Below, one piece after another: positions 19,849 through 31,200 of a DNA stretch of 64,000 nt (its first letter is position 1; the number at the start of each line of letters is the position of its first letter). The notes under the pieces are model-generated. The model saw only the letters and a list, made by a program, of their open reading frames with translations, was not told where the DNA came from and ran no database searches. The position numbers and the translations under genes are program-made. Source of the DNA: Mycoplasmopsis citelli (GTDB lineage: Bacteria; Bacillota_I; Bacilli_A; Mycoplasmatales; Metamycoplasmataceae); NCBI RefSeq assembly GCF_900660645.1, contig NZ_LR215036.1, positions 558,001 through 622,000 of the forward strand, written 5' to 3'.

Positions 19849-21168
19849 ATGTTTGATACTAAATTAAATAAGGAAAACCAAGAATATATTGTAACTTTAA
19901 CTCTTGATAAAGAAGAATATGATAAAGAATTTCAAAAAAATTATAAAAATGCTTTAAGCAAAGTAAAAATCCCAGGTTTTAGACCCGGAAAGGCACCAAA
20001 GCACAAACTTGAAGCTGCAGTTAATACTGGAGAAGTTCACTCACAAACTCTTGACTTTTTCATTAAAAATAAACATTTTGAAGTAGCTAAAAAAGCTCAA
20101 GAACAAAAAGAAGTCACACTTTTACCATTAGCTCCTGTTGTTGAGATAAACAAAGACGAAAATGAAAATTGAACCTTATCATATAAATATAGTTTAATGC
20201 CTGATTTAAGTGTTTTAAAGTTAGAAGATGTAAAAGCAAAATTACACCTAAAAGAAGTTTCAGATGAAGACGTAACTAAAGTAATGCAAGAATTTACTAA
20301 ACCTTTTTCATCACGAGAATTATTTGACCTTGAAAATAATCCTCAAGAGCTAACTAAAATTGGTGATGTTGTTAACATTGATTTTAAAGGTTTTATTGAT
20401 AATGAACCTTTTGAAGGTGGCGAAGCTCAAGGTTATGAACTTGAGCTGGGTTCAAAAGCTTTTATTCCAGGTTTTGAAGATCAATTACTTAACAAAAAAG
20501 CTGGTGATCAAGTTGATGTTAAAGTCGCATTCCCTGCTGATTATTATGTAGAAACTTTTAGAAATAAAGAAGCTATTTTTGAAGTGAAATTACATTCATT
20601 TACAAGAGTAAAACACGTTGAATTTACTGAAGAATTAATTAAACAACTTGCTTTGGAAGGTGTTAAAACCCTTGAACAAGCTAAAGAATTTTTCAAACAA
20701 AGAGAAATTTTAAATGCTTTTACTAAAAGTAGCGAAACTTTTTTAGATGAAGTAAACAAGGATCTTGCAAACCAAGAAGAGTTAAAAGTAGCTCATTTTC
20801 TTTTAGAAAATAAATACAAAGAATTAGAAAAAAACTTTAACGATTCTTTAAAAAACTTTGGGGTAAAAAAACACGAGTACTTTAAACTTGTAAAATCAAA
20901 TGATGATAAACTAAAAGCTGAACTTATGGAAGCTGCTCAAAAAGAAGTAAAACTTCAACTAGCAAATGAATATTTAATTAAAAACTATAGTCCAGAACAA
21001 ACAACCGATGAAGAAATAAAAGATTTAGAATTCAAGTTCTCTCTTATAGATAATGAATTTAAAAAACGCCTTGTTTGACTTAAGAAATTTTTAGAAGCAA
21101 TTTTAAAAGTTGTTGACGAAAAATCGCTTCCTGAATTTGAAAAAGCATACTCACAATTATTAAAATAA
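19849..21168 (+). CDS. tig: Trigger factor (ribosome-bound chaperone)
   Basis: Trigger factor binds ribosomal protein L23 and shields nascent chains; its FKBP-type domain is a peptidyl-prolyl isomerase. The 439-residue product has the ribosome-docking signature IPGFRPGKAPKH (near residue 45), the FKBP domain (GDVVNIDFKGFIDNEPFEGG, then ELELGSKAFIPGFEDQLLN) at about 165-245, and a long helical C-terminal domain. Its length is normal. Two TGA tryptophans (about 20168 and 21076) split it under the standard code. Confidence 0.96.
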
Positions 21169-21183
21169 AAAAATTTAGATAAT

Positions 21184-21226
21184 AAAAAACCATTGTCCTT
21201 GATTTTTGTGGATCAATGGTTTTTTA
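21184..21226. terminator. Terminator between tig and the first AbiE unit
   Basis: AAAAAACCATTG pairs with CAATGGTTTTTT around an 18-base loop that can pair further (TCC / GGA). It has A/T runs on both sides and lies between convergent genes. Confidence 0.7.
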
Positions 21227-22276
21227 TTATATGGTTTTGTTGCTTCATTTATCAAAAGATTTAATTACTAAATTCAACTCACTTTCATAAGCTTGTAATG
21301 TTTTAAGAATCTCATCAAAACTAACTTGTTCTCCAAAAATCATTGATTTAGTTTGGTTGTAATCATTTTTAAAAAATTCAATTGCTTCTGTAGAAGGAAC
21401 AAGTTTTAACATAGCCTGATAAATGTCATCATACTTTGCAAAATTAGCACGATAAAACTTTTTAAGAAATTCAATAACTGATTCAAGTATTTCCAAGTTT
21501 TGAAAACTTCTTTGTTTTAAATTACTTTGAAGCATTTTATAAACATCGTAATAATGTCGCGAGTATCTATTTGGATAATTTCCGTTTGTGCGATTAGCTT
21601 CTTTATGCAAAATTGCAATTTTTTCATAAAAAGTTCTTATTGGATCAACAACTCTTACAGATATTTTTTCTAAAAAAGATTGAGGATTTGCTTGAGATAT
21701 ATATGTTGAAATTTCTTTTTCCTCAAATGGTATTGGTTCAGCTACAGCACCAATTTCAAGTTTAATAACACTTAAAATCGAAGGATCAAGATCATATTCT
21801 TTAGGGTAATCAAACAAAATGCTTTGTGGATTTTTTGCATCTATGTAAAACTTTAAATTTGTGTTTTTTAATAAACTATTTAAATCACTTTCAATTACAG
21901 GTATAACTTCATTTTTTAAAAATTCTGAAGTGTTTTCATTTAATTTATCAAGATATTTTTCTTGTTTTGTATAACTTCGAGCTTCATAAGGTTCTTTTTG
22001 AGGATATCCTAAAACCTCTCAGTTTAAAGCTAAATCAATATCTTCAGAAAACCTTTCAATTAGATTATAAACTTTCGAAAGACTTGTGCCACCTTTAAAA
22101 ACGAGATAATCTTTATACTTAAAATCATTAAAAAGATATTTTAAAAGAATACAAACTCATAAATCTTTTTCAATAACAGCTAAAGATGTCTTGAGTTTTC
22201 TTACTGTTCTTTCTATAACGAAATCTTTTTGTTCAGCACTTAAAGTAAAATAATTATGTATTTTAGTTTTTTTCAT
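21227..22276 (-). CDS. abiEii: AbiEii-type nucleotidyltransferase toxin, copy 1
   Basis: This is the probable toxin of an AbiE toxin-antitoxin pair. The 349-residue product has the AbiEii nucleotidyltransferase core: FKGGTSLSKVYNL followed by IERFSEDIDLALNW at about residues 58-85 (GG(T)S...DxD), and later KEANRTNGNYPNRYSRHYYD and FDYPKEYDLDPSILSV. Known AbiEii/MenT enzymes add nucleotides to tRNA; the target here is unknown. It starts inside the antitoxin gene (overlap 14 bases), so the pair is translationally coupled. From about residue 45 on it is almost identical to copy 2, but its first ~45 residues differ. Two TGA tryptophans lie in the core and one at the C-terminus. Confidence 0.88.
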
Positions 22277-22871
22277 TAATTTCAATAATCTTTAACAAAA
22301 CATTTCGAATTCAAGTAGCTATATCAAGCGTATCATTACGCAAATCTTCTTTAATGTTTCTAGCAAATAATGCTAATCGTTCTAATTCTGGCTTTCTAAG
22401 ATTTCTTTTACCAAGTCTTTTAATTGCTTCAATTAAAATGATAAATTGTACTGAGCGACCTTTAATATACTTTTTATCTGTATGTTTAAAAGTAATCGCT
22501 CATCCTTCATATTCATAAATACGAGACGGACCATCTGAAACATAAACATATTCACTAGGAACTTGATTAAACACTCCAGTGTAATTTAAAGTAATTTCTC
22601 CCCCAGGAGCAATGGTTCAATTGAATTTTTGAGCAATTTTTTTGGCAACTTTATCAGGTGAGGGAGTTGAATATTCTTCCAGAATATCGCTATATCTAGG
22701 TCTAGTATAAAGTCCATTGACTAATCTAGCAATTTCTTCTTCTTTACTTAATTTGCATAAAATTGAATTTACAGTATTTTTGTTTGTAATATGCTCAAAA
22801 TCTTTAATTTCAAAAATCTTGCCAGGGTTATCAAAGAGAATTTTTTTAATTTGCTGGGTTGCTGTTTGCAT
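22263..22871 (-). CDS. abiEi: AbiEi-type antitoxin, copy 1
   Basis: The 202-residue product has an N-terminal winged helix (residues 1-80: MQTATQQIKKILFDNPGKI, then HITNKNTVNSILCKLSKEEE and RLVNGLYTRPRY) and a C-terminal domain starting FNWTIAPGGEITLNYTGVFN, which is the AbiEi layout. AbiEi blocks the toxin and represses its own promoter. AGAGG lies 8 bases before the ATG at 22871; the earlier in-frame ATG adds an unlikely hydrophobic stretch. The C-terminal ~115 residues are identical by eye to copy 2, while the winged helix differs at about half the positions. Confidence 0.85.
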
Positions 22872-22889
22872 TTTTATACCTCTTAACTT

Positions 22890-22912
22890 ATAAAAATTAT
22901 AATACAAATATA
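22890..22912 (-). promoter_or_regulatory. AbiE copy 1 promoter and possible operator
   Basis: TATAAT (minus strand, plus 22892-22897) lies about 20 bases before the antitoxin ATG, within an AT palindrome ATTATA-N7-TATAAT. An inverted repeat over the -10 would suit autorepression by AbiEi; this is inference. Confidence 0.4.
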
Positions 22913-22961
22913 ATGCTTAATAGTAAGGTACTTTTAAATTCGTTAATATTTTATTAATGAT

Positions 22962-23096
22962 GATGATTTTTAATGTCATCACACCACATTTTAGTGGACT
23001 TTTGTATTTATTCTTTGAACAAAGATTTAATCAAACTTCTTTAAATCTCCATTCATTTAAGTAATAAAATTTTTGTTAGAAAATAGCAAAAAATTT
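22962..23096. repeat. 135-base intergenic repeat, copy 1
   Basis: This stretch, upstream of AbiE copy 1, recurs almost unchanged at 24961-25095 upstream of AbiE copy 2. It contains a small hairpin near its start (CCAC...GTGG) and the constant block TGGACTTTTGTATTTATTC. It shows the boundary of the tandem duplication. No gene lies in 22872-23218 apart from this repeat and the promoter. Confidence 0.9.
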
Positions 23097-23218
23097 TATT
23101 TTAAATATTCACAAAATAGAAAATTATACAACTAAATGCTAAACTTAATGGATTATCTCATAATAAATTTTTTAAAAAGTTTAAAAAAAACCTGAAAAAT
23201 TTGGGCATTGGTTTTGTG

Positions 23219-24259
23219 TTATATGGCTTTATCGCTTCATTTATCAAAAGATTTAATTATTAAATTCAACTCATTTTCATAAGCTTGCAATGTTTTAAGA
23301 ATTTCATCAAAACTAACTTGTTCTCCAAAAATCATTGATTTAGTTTGGTTGTAATCATTTTTAAAAAAATCAATTGCTTCTGTAGAAGGAACAAGTTTTA
23401 ACTTAGCTTGATAAATGTCGTCATACTTTGCAAAATTAGCACGATAAAACTTTTTAAGAAATTCAATAACTGATTCAAGTATTTCCAAGTTTTGAAAACT
23501 TCTTTGTTTTAAATTACTTTGAAGCATTTTATAAACATCATAATAATGTCGCGAGTATCTATTTGGATAATTTGCGCTTGTGCGATTAGCTTCTTTATGC
23601 AAAATTGCAATTTTTTCATAAAAAGTTCTTATTGGATCAACAACTCTTACAGATATTTTTTCTAAAAAAGATTGAGGATTTGCTTGAGATATATATGTTG
23701 AAATTTCTTTTTCCTCAAATGGTATTGGTTCAGCTACAGCACCAATTTCAAGTTTAATAACACTTAAAATCGAAGGATCAAGATCATATTCTTTAGGGTA
23801 ATCAAACAAAATGCTTTGTGGATTTTTTGCATCTATGTAAAACTTTAAATTTGTGTTTTTTAATAAACTATTTAAATCACTTTCAATTACAGGTATAACT
23901 TCATTTTTTAAAAATTCTGAAGTGTTTTCATTTAATTTATCAAGATATTTTTCTTGTTTTGTATAACTTCGAGCTTCATAAGGTTCTTTTTGAGGATATC
24001 CTAAAACCTCTCAGTTTAAAGCTAAATCAATATCTTCAGAAAACCTTTCAATGAGATTATAAACTTTCGAAAGACTTGTTCCACCTTTAAAAATAATGGC
24101 ATCTTTATATTTAAAATTAGTAAAGAGATAATTTAAAAGAATGCAAACTCATAAATCTTTTTCAACTACAGCAGGAGAAACTTTAAGTTTTTTGACTGTG
24201 TTATTATAAATTCTTTTTCTTTTTTCAGCTGGTAATTTTAAAAATTTCTTAATATTCAT
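23219..24259 (-). CDS. abiEii: AbiEii-type nucleotidyltransferase toxin, copy 2
   Basis: The 346-residue product has the same core (IIFKGGTSLSKVYNL, IERFSEDIDLALNW) as copy 1 and, from the core to the end, only a handful of differences (for example SANYPN for NGNYPN, AKLK for AMLK, NELNLII for SELNLVI). Its first ~45 residues (MNIKKFLKLPAEKRKRIYNN) are unlike copy 1 and closer to the broken third copy. It starts inside its antitoxin gene (11-base overlap). All motif residues appear intact, so it is probably functional. Tryptophans are TGA. Confidence 0.87.
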
Positions 24260-24857
24260 TTATTGCCTTTATTTGCAATAAAACATTTCGAATTCAAGTG
24301 GCTATATCAAGCGTATCATTACGCAAATCTTCTTTAATGTTTCTAGCAAATAATGCTAATCGCTCTAATTCTGGCTTTCTAAGATTTCTTTTACCAAGTC
24401 TTTTAATTGCTTCAATTAAAATGATAAATTGTACTGAGCGACCTTTAATATACTTTTTATCTGTATGTTTAAAAGTAATTGCTCATCCTTCATATTCATA
24501 AATACGAGACGGACCATCTGAAACATAAACATATTCACTAGGAACTTGATTAAACACTCCAGTGTAATTTAAAGTAATTTCTCCACCAGGAGCAATCGTT
24601 CAATTGAATTTTTGAGCAATTTTTCGTGCTACTTCATCAGGAGATGGAGTTGAATATTCGTCTATAACATCTATGTAATAAGGTTTAGTGTACAATCCAT
24701 TTAATAAACGAGTAATTTGGCCATTTTTAGCTAATCGATATAGAATTGATTTAACGGTATTTTTATTCTTTGAAATATTTTCAAAATCATTAATAGAGAA
24801 GATTTTGCATGGATTATTAAAAATAATATTTCTAATTTGTTGCGTTGCAGTTTGCAT
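24249..24857 (-). CDS. abiEi: AbiEi-type antitoxin, copy 2
   Basis: The 202-residue product combines a winged helix of its own (MQTATQQIRNIIFNNPCKIF, with SKNKNTVKSILYRLAKNGQ and TRLLNGLYTKPYY) with the C-terminal domain shared with copy 1 (WTIAPGGEITLNYTGVFN through IATWIRNVLL). The helix-turn-helix divergence suggests different operator specificity, while the toxin-neutralising part is kept. A TATAAT-like sequence lies about 20 bases upstream (ATTATAATAC on the plus strand near 24884). Confidence 0.85.
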
Positions 24858-24960
24858 TTTTATACCCCTTTAATTATAAAAATTATAATACTACAAACAA
24901 AAATTTTACCTAAAGTATTTAAAAGTCGCTTAAACTCATTAATGTTTTGTTGCAAAATAT

Positions 24961-25095
24961 GATGATTTTCAGTGTCATCACACCACTTGTTAGTGGACTT
25001 TTGTATTTATTCTTTGAACAAAGATTTAATCAAACTTCTTTAAATCTCCATTCATTTAAGTAATAAAATTTTTGTTAGAAAATAGCAAAAAATTT
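24961..25095. repeat. 135-base intergenic repeat, copy 2
   Basis: This is the second copy of the 22962-23096 element, with only a few substitutions near its start. Here the hairpin is CCACT / AGTGG with a TGTT loop. It lies between the B1 terminator and the AbiE copy 2 promoter. Together with copy 1 it frames a tandem repeat unit of about 2 kb. The rest of 24858-25180 shows no gene. Confidence 0.9.
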
Positions 25096-25180
25096 TCTTT
25101 TTTTAACTTAAGTAAAAAAACGTAGCTACTAAAGACAAATCTAATTTTTTAAATGTTTATATTTGATATATAAATTAAAC

Positions 25181-25211
25181 AAAAAAGAGATTTTTTACAA
25201 ATCTCTTTTTT
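25181..25211 (-). terminator. Terminator of giant gene B1
   Basis: AAAAAAGAGAT / ATCTCTTTTTT stem with a T-rich loop, nine bases beyond the B1 stop; symmetrical, so it could work both ways. Confidence 0.85.
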
Positions 25212-25219
25212 AAATATTA

Positions 25220-28200
25220 TTAACGATTTCGGATTTTAAATCAAAATTTATTAATTGAAGCTGAATATAATTGAGCTCTTGCTGATTCTTTAATAATTCA
25301 ATCAGATCCACGATTTTGTGTAAAAAGAGTTCTAAGATTATTACCATTTGGATGTATAGGATTTAACATTGCAGCTTCGGGTGGAGCTCCAGTTTGACCT
25401 TGAACAATATTTCTAACAATTACTGCTTGTCCACCATTGATTGGGAAAAATGGAGATGAACCAAATGCATTTACTGCTTGAATTGGCAATTTACTTGAAC
25501 TATCTCCAGCATTATCCATAAAAATTGTGTCAGGATTAGAAGATGCAATCGAATATACTCTTGCTAAATCTTCTGGAGATGCAATGTAGTTAGGAGAAAG
25601 TTGATTGTTTTGGAAATTATTTCCAATGTTTTGAATAAATGATGCATCATCTTGTTTTAAATTAGAGCTAGCTGTTGCATAAAAATCTAAAATTTTAGCT
25701 CCAATTTCACCACGATTAGGTAAAAATAAGGTGTTTTCAACTCACGAATTATAAAAATACACTTTCCGTTTAACTGGATCATAATCAATATTAAATTTAT
25801 ACAAGTTTAAGTTAACACCTGTTGGAGTTTGATTTTTATCAATTTCTCATCATTTATCTAAATTTCCACCGTTTCCACGGTAAATATCAAAATTTGAATC
25901 ACGAATTCTTCCATCATATACTTGTGGAGAAAAGCTACTTCCGGAGCTACTTCCTCTAGTTACAAACCCAGTTAAATATCCACCTTGAATTTGTAAAAAG
26001 GCAAATCCTTTTTCATTATCTAGTGGAAAAATCCTTAAATATTCACTATCTTTAGTAGTAGTTAATTGAGTATTAAAAGTAATAGCAACATTTTCTTGGT
26101 TATGAAAATCAAATCCATACATGCTTTTTCTATCTCGATTATTTTTATCTAAATAAGCACTGATTCGATGAGATGCAGCACTTCCAACTAGTGAGACATT
26201 ATCAAGTCCTACATTATTTTGCGGATTTTGTAAAGTGTTTTGATACTCATTGAATTTTTCAACTAAAACTCCATTACTCATATTATTTTCAGAATTAGTA
26301 TTATTAAATCCAAAAATAGCTTCTTTCATTTTATTATAAATTCTTCGAATAACTTCTTGTCGAGTATTACTATAGTTTGGATCGCTAGTAGATGAAATTT
26401 GGCGAATACTTCATCCAGCTTTATCAACATCTAAAGCTTCAACTTTTGCTGCAAGTCCTACTTTAGGAGTTGAAATATCTTTAGGATCATAAAAGACAGT
26501 ATTATTACCTGATGGAATTTCAGCTATATCTAAAGTCCTAAAGGTCATAATAACATCTTCTTTTTTAACTGTTACTTTCCCTAAATTAGTGGCATTGGAA
26601 TCATAAACATATACTAATCTTGCTTTAAGTGATTTTCGATCCACATCAGTTGTATATCCAATATCTTGGAATCACCCATTGACATCATATTTTTCAATAT
26701 AAACTTTAAAAGTTACCGGTGAAAAAATTGATTTAACATCATTTTGAACTTGAATGTCTTTTTTAGTAAAAGCAAATTGCTGGAACATATCTAAAAAGTT
26801 ATCATTATTATCAATACGTACTAAATTTGGATCTGCAGGATTACTTGCGTTATTTAAAGCAACAATTTCGTTAAAATTACTTTCAAATTTTTCCCTAATA
26901 ACATCATCTTTTGCAATAATAACTTTATATTTTTGGTTAAATTGGCTTTGGCGTCTTAAATCATCACTAGCAGTGGCTTCTAATAAGTTAGCTCGATTTG
27001 GATTTACATTTAAAGGATTAAATAACATCATCTTACGATTTGAGTCATTAAGTCAATCTTTATTAGTATATAAAGAACTTAAAATCTCAAACATATCAGT
27101 AGCATTAGAGCTATTTTCATTTAAGTTATTAAAGGTGTTAACATCTTTATTTAATTGAGCAACTGCTACCACTTTTTGGTTTAGGGTTGCTTTAAATTGA
27201 GAGTATTGATCTCTGATATCTCGAGTTTCAGGAACGTCATCATTATATGAAACAGTATATAAATCAGCAAAAATATCTACAAGTGGATTATTATCAACTG
27301 CTGCACGAACCTCTTGGCGAACCGCATTTTGAAAATCAACAAACTTATTATTTAAATCATCAACTTTAGTAGCAAATAATGACAGTGAAGTTGAATCGGT
27401 TTTATCTAAAATCGATGCGTAAAAACTATTAATGCTTTCAAATTCACTTTTAAGAACATTGTACATTACTTCAAGATTTTGAATGTTATTATACTTGTAA
27501 TTATTTTCTCCTTGTTGCTTTCCAGCAATTGTTTGTTTAAGCGGATCTAAAACTTCAAATAATTTCACATAAAACCCTGGAAGTCCTGCATTTGCTTGAG
27601 TAGATTTTGGATTAAATTTATGTTTAAAAGTATCTTTAATATGAGTAGTAAAAGTATTAATGATATTATCAACATTTTGACTAATAACTGCAATCATAGA
27701 ATTAATTTTAGTAGTGTAATTTTCTACACTGCTAAGATCATTTCCTAAAGCAGTATTAACTAAAGTGTTTAAATTAGCAATCGGACTATAATCATTTGCA
27801 GTAACTCCAGCCCCATTTCGAGCATCAACATGAGTTGCATCAAAATCATTAAAATAGTTAATGATTTTGTTTTGAATGTTTTGTACTTCGTGTTTTCCTT
27901 TGTTATATAAATCAAAAATTTGATCATTTAACACTGATTTTGCGTTTTTAAGCAAGATATTAACTTGTGAATATGTTAAATCTGCAAGATTGGCAATTCC
28001 ATTGGTAATGTCAGTAATTGCATGAGTTAAGAAGTTAGTTACATATGGGTCAGCAACATTCATTTTATTAAAAGTAGCTGCATTATTATCAACATATGCT
28101 TTAACTTCATTATCTAAAGTTAATTGACGATTTAATTGATCTTTTTTAGCAGTGACTAAATTAGTTATTTCATCAGTAATGTTATTTAATAAATTAACTT

Positions 28201-31200
28201 TAACAGTTTCATCATTATCCATTGCTTTAATAACTGGTTCAGGACCATTTTGCATATCAGTAGTAGTTGCCTTTAACAGAGCAATTTTACTTTTTACATC
28301 AGCATCATCAAGCGAATCATCTTCAAGACCTAAAAATGCTTTAGCATCATTATAAGCTTTTTTAAGATTAATTGCATTTTCCAGTGCATACTTAATTAAA
28401 GTGTTTTTTGCTGTAGCTGGCTCATTTTGACCTAGTTCGCTAGCTTCTCTAAAATATTTATTGTATAAATCTCTTGGGACTGCATTAGGAGTATTATATT
28501 CAGTGCTAAAACTATCTAATTTAGCTTTAATTGGGGCTTTTTCAGTATCATCTAAAGTCTTATCATTTTGGTATAAGTTTTGAACAATTTGGTATTTTGA
28601 AAGTAAATTCAATCTAAAGAATTGTTCTTCAACTTGAGCAGTTAATGATGCAATTGATTCATTACCTGTTGCTGACATCTTAGTGGTGTCATTATAATAT
28701 CCATGTGCTTTAGTAATTAAACTTTGAGCTTGATTTTTTGCAGTAGTTACTGTTACATCAGTAGAAATAATTTGGTTGTTTAAATTATTTAACTGATAAA
28801 CTTTTTCAGCTAAGGTTTTTAATGCGTCAAAGTTATTTTCAACAATTTCAACTTTTGCACGAGTCTGGTTTAATTCACCAGTTTCATCAGGAGTGATACT
28901 AAAACTAGTTTGAGCATTATTTTGAGTTTCTAAAGTAGCTAAAAATGTCAGTAAAGCATCTTTAAGAGCATTATGAACTAATGCAGTAAATGGTTTAGCT
29001 TGAAGTGCTTTAATTTTAGTATCAGTAGCTTCACGATAAGTATTTCGAGTTTGAATTCTTTGATGCGAAGCAGTTATTTCAGTAACTATTTTCTCGCTTA
29101 ATTGTGTATATTCGGCAATACTTTTGGTATTTGCTGAAGATAAATCAAATAAATCATTAACATTATAAGTATTTCCAGCTTGTTTTCCTAAAGTGGTATT
29201 TGTATTAGTAGTTGAAGTTGGAATGCTATCTCATACAAGTTGTAAGAGCGATTTAACATCAGTAGTTTTGGTCGCAGAAGGATTAGCACTTCAATTATTA
29301 ACGGTTGTTAAAACGGTATTATCAATATCAATAATGTTTTTAAATTTTTCAGCTTTTTCTTTTAAAGTAATAATTTTTTGTACTGCTTCATTTGAAAAAT
29401 CATTATTCATTGCAGTAGTTTCAAATGAATTTAAATATGAATTTAACTGAGCAAGTTTATCCAATCCACTTTGATCATTAATACTACGTAAGTTAAAATC
29501 TGAAGAAGCAACAATGGTGCGAATTTCTTTAAGTTTACTTGCTAGTAAATCAGCTTGCAAGATTTTATCTTTAGTAAAACTAATTTTATCTTTTAAAGAA
29601 TTATAAAATCCTTTATTATCATCGGTGCTTTCTTTAAAATAATTATTTTTAGCCTCGGTGATAAACCCAGTTAAATTTGATGAATACGAATTTATCAGTG
29701 GCGAATCATTATTTGTTAAATTGGCTAAAGTTGTTTCGGCGACTTTAGTTGCTTGAGCAAGAGCAACAATAGAATTAAGTTCGCCTTTAATTTTGGTAAC
29801 TTTATCAAAGATACTTGTTAATTCTTCTTTAGTTGAAGCGTTTTTTGTTTGTGATTTAATACTATCAGCTCATGCATCTAATTTAGTTTTAGCACTAGTA
29901 TCATAATTTGCTCCAGCTGCATCAGTAAATGATTTAATAACTCCAATTATTCCTTTAGCAGAATCTTGATTATCAATGGTAAAATTAATTAATTCTCTGA
30001 ATTTATCAATATCAAATTCTTTGAATAATACTTCCCGAAGTTGTGAGTATTTGGTTTTTAAATCATTGTAATTGTTATCTGAAGAAGGATAGGTATTGTT
30101 GATTGTATCTTGAAGATTTTTAATACTTAAATGTTGAACATCAGTACGAGGTTGCAAGCTATTAACATAATCAATAGCATGTTTTTCTAAGTTAAATAAT
30201 TCAGCAAAATCTTGGATTTTTTCAATGATATTTTGAACTTCAGCTAAAGTTAATGTCTCTTTAGCAAGCTCAATTTTTAATAATGCATCAAAAGTGTTGC
30301 GAGCAGTTTTTGCTTTTTGGTGTAAATCACTATCTCCATAATTTCCTGAAGTAGCAAAATTTTCTAAGTCTTTAAGCTTATTTAAAGCTAAGTCTTTTTG
30401 ATAAGCAACTTGTAATTTCAAAGCAAAATTATTAATATCTGCAGTATCAATATTTGGTTTTTGATCATCTTGTTTTGCTTTATTATAAGCTACTTTAGTA
30501 GTTTCATAGTAAGTGTTAAAACTGTAATCAGGATTATTTTGTTTAACTTTAGTTACATCATTTTCTAGTTGTGTAAGTTGAGCATCGGTATCCTTAATTG
30601 CATCATTAAAGGCTTTTAATAAAGCTTCTTTTTGACGTTTAAATGATTCAATTTTAGCTGCTAGTTCAACTTTTTTATCTCGAATTTGCTCAACAGTTAA
30701 ATCATTATCAAAAATAATAGCATTGGTTTCTTCGCTAATTAAAGTAATTTCACTCATTAATTGTGCATATATTTTTCAATTTTGTCCATCGCTCAAAATT
30801 GATGCAAGTGAATTATATGCATCTAAAAATTCTTTTTTAGCATCAATAATTTCTTTAGCATTTGTTAAAGTGGCTGTTTTTTGAATAATAACATCATCAC
30901 TATCACTGGATAATAATTCGTTATTAAGTAATAAATTATTAATATATCCAGCAAGCGAAGTAGTTTGACCTGAGTTATATTGATTGTAAAAATCAAGTAA
31001 TTCCTTAGAAACAATTGTAAGTGCGAGCAATTTCTCCATTTTGGTTGCAGCTTCTTGAGCTTTATCAAAAATTAACTCACTTTTTTTCACAACTGCATAA
31101 TTATTAATACGTTCAAGCGAAGCTTTATAACGAGTATTTGCTTCGGTAGTTTGAGTTGTAACAGTTGCTTGAATTTCTTTATTAATTTCTTCGATTTTAT

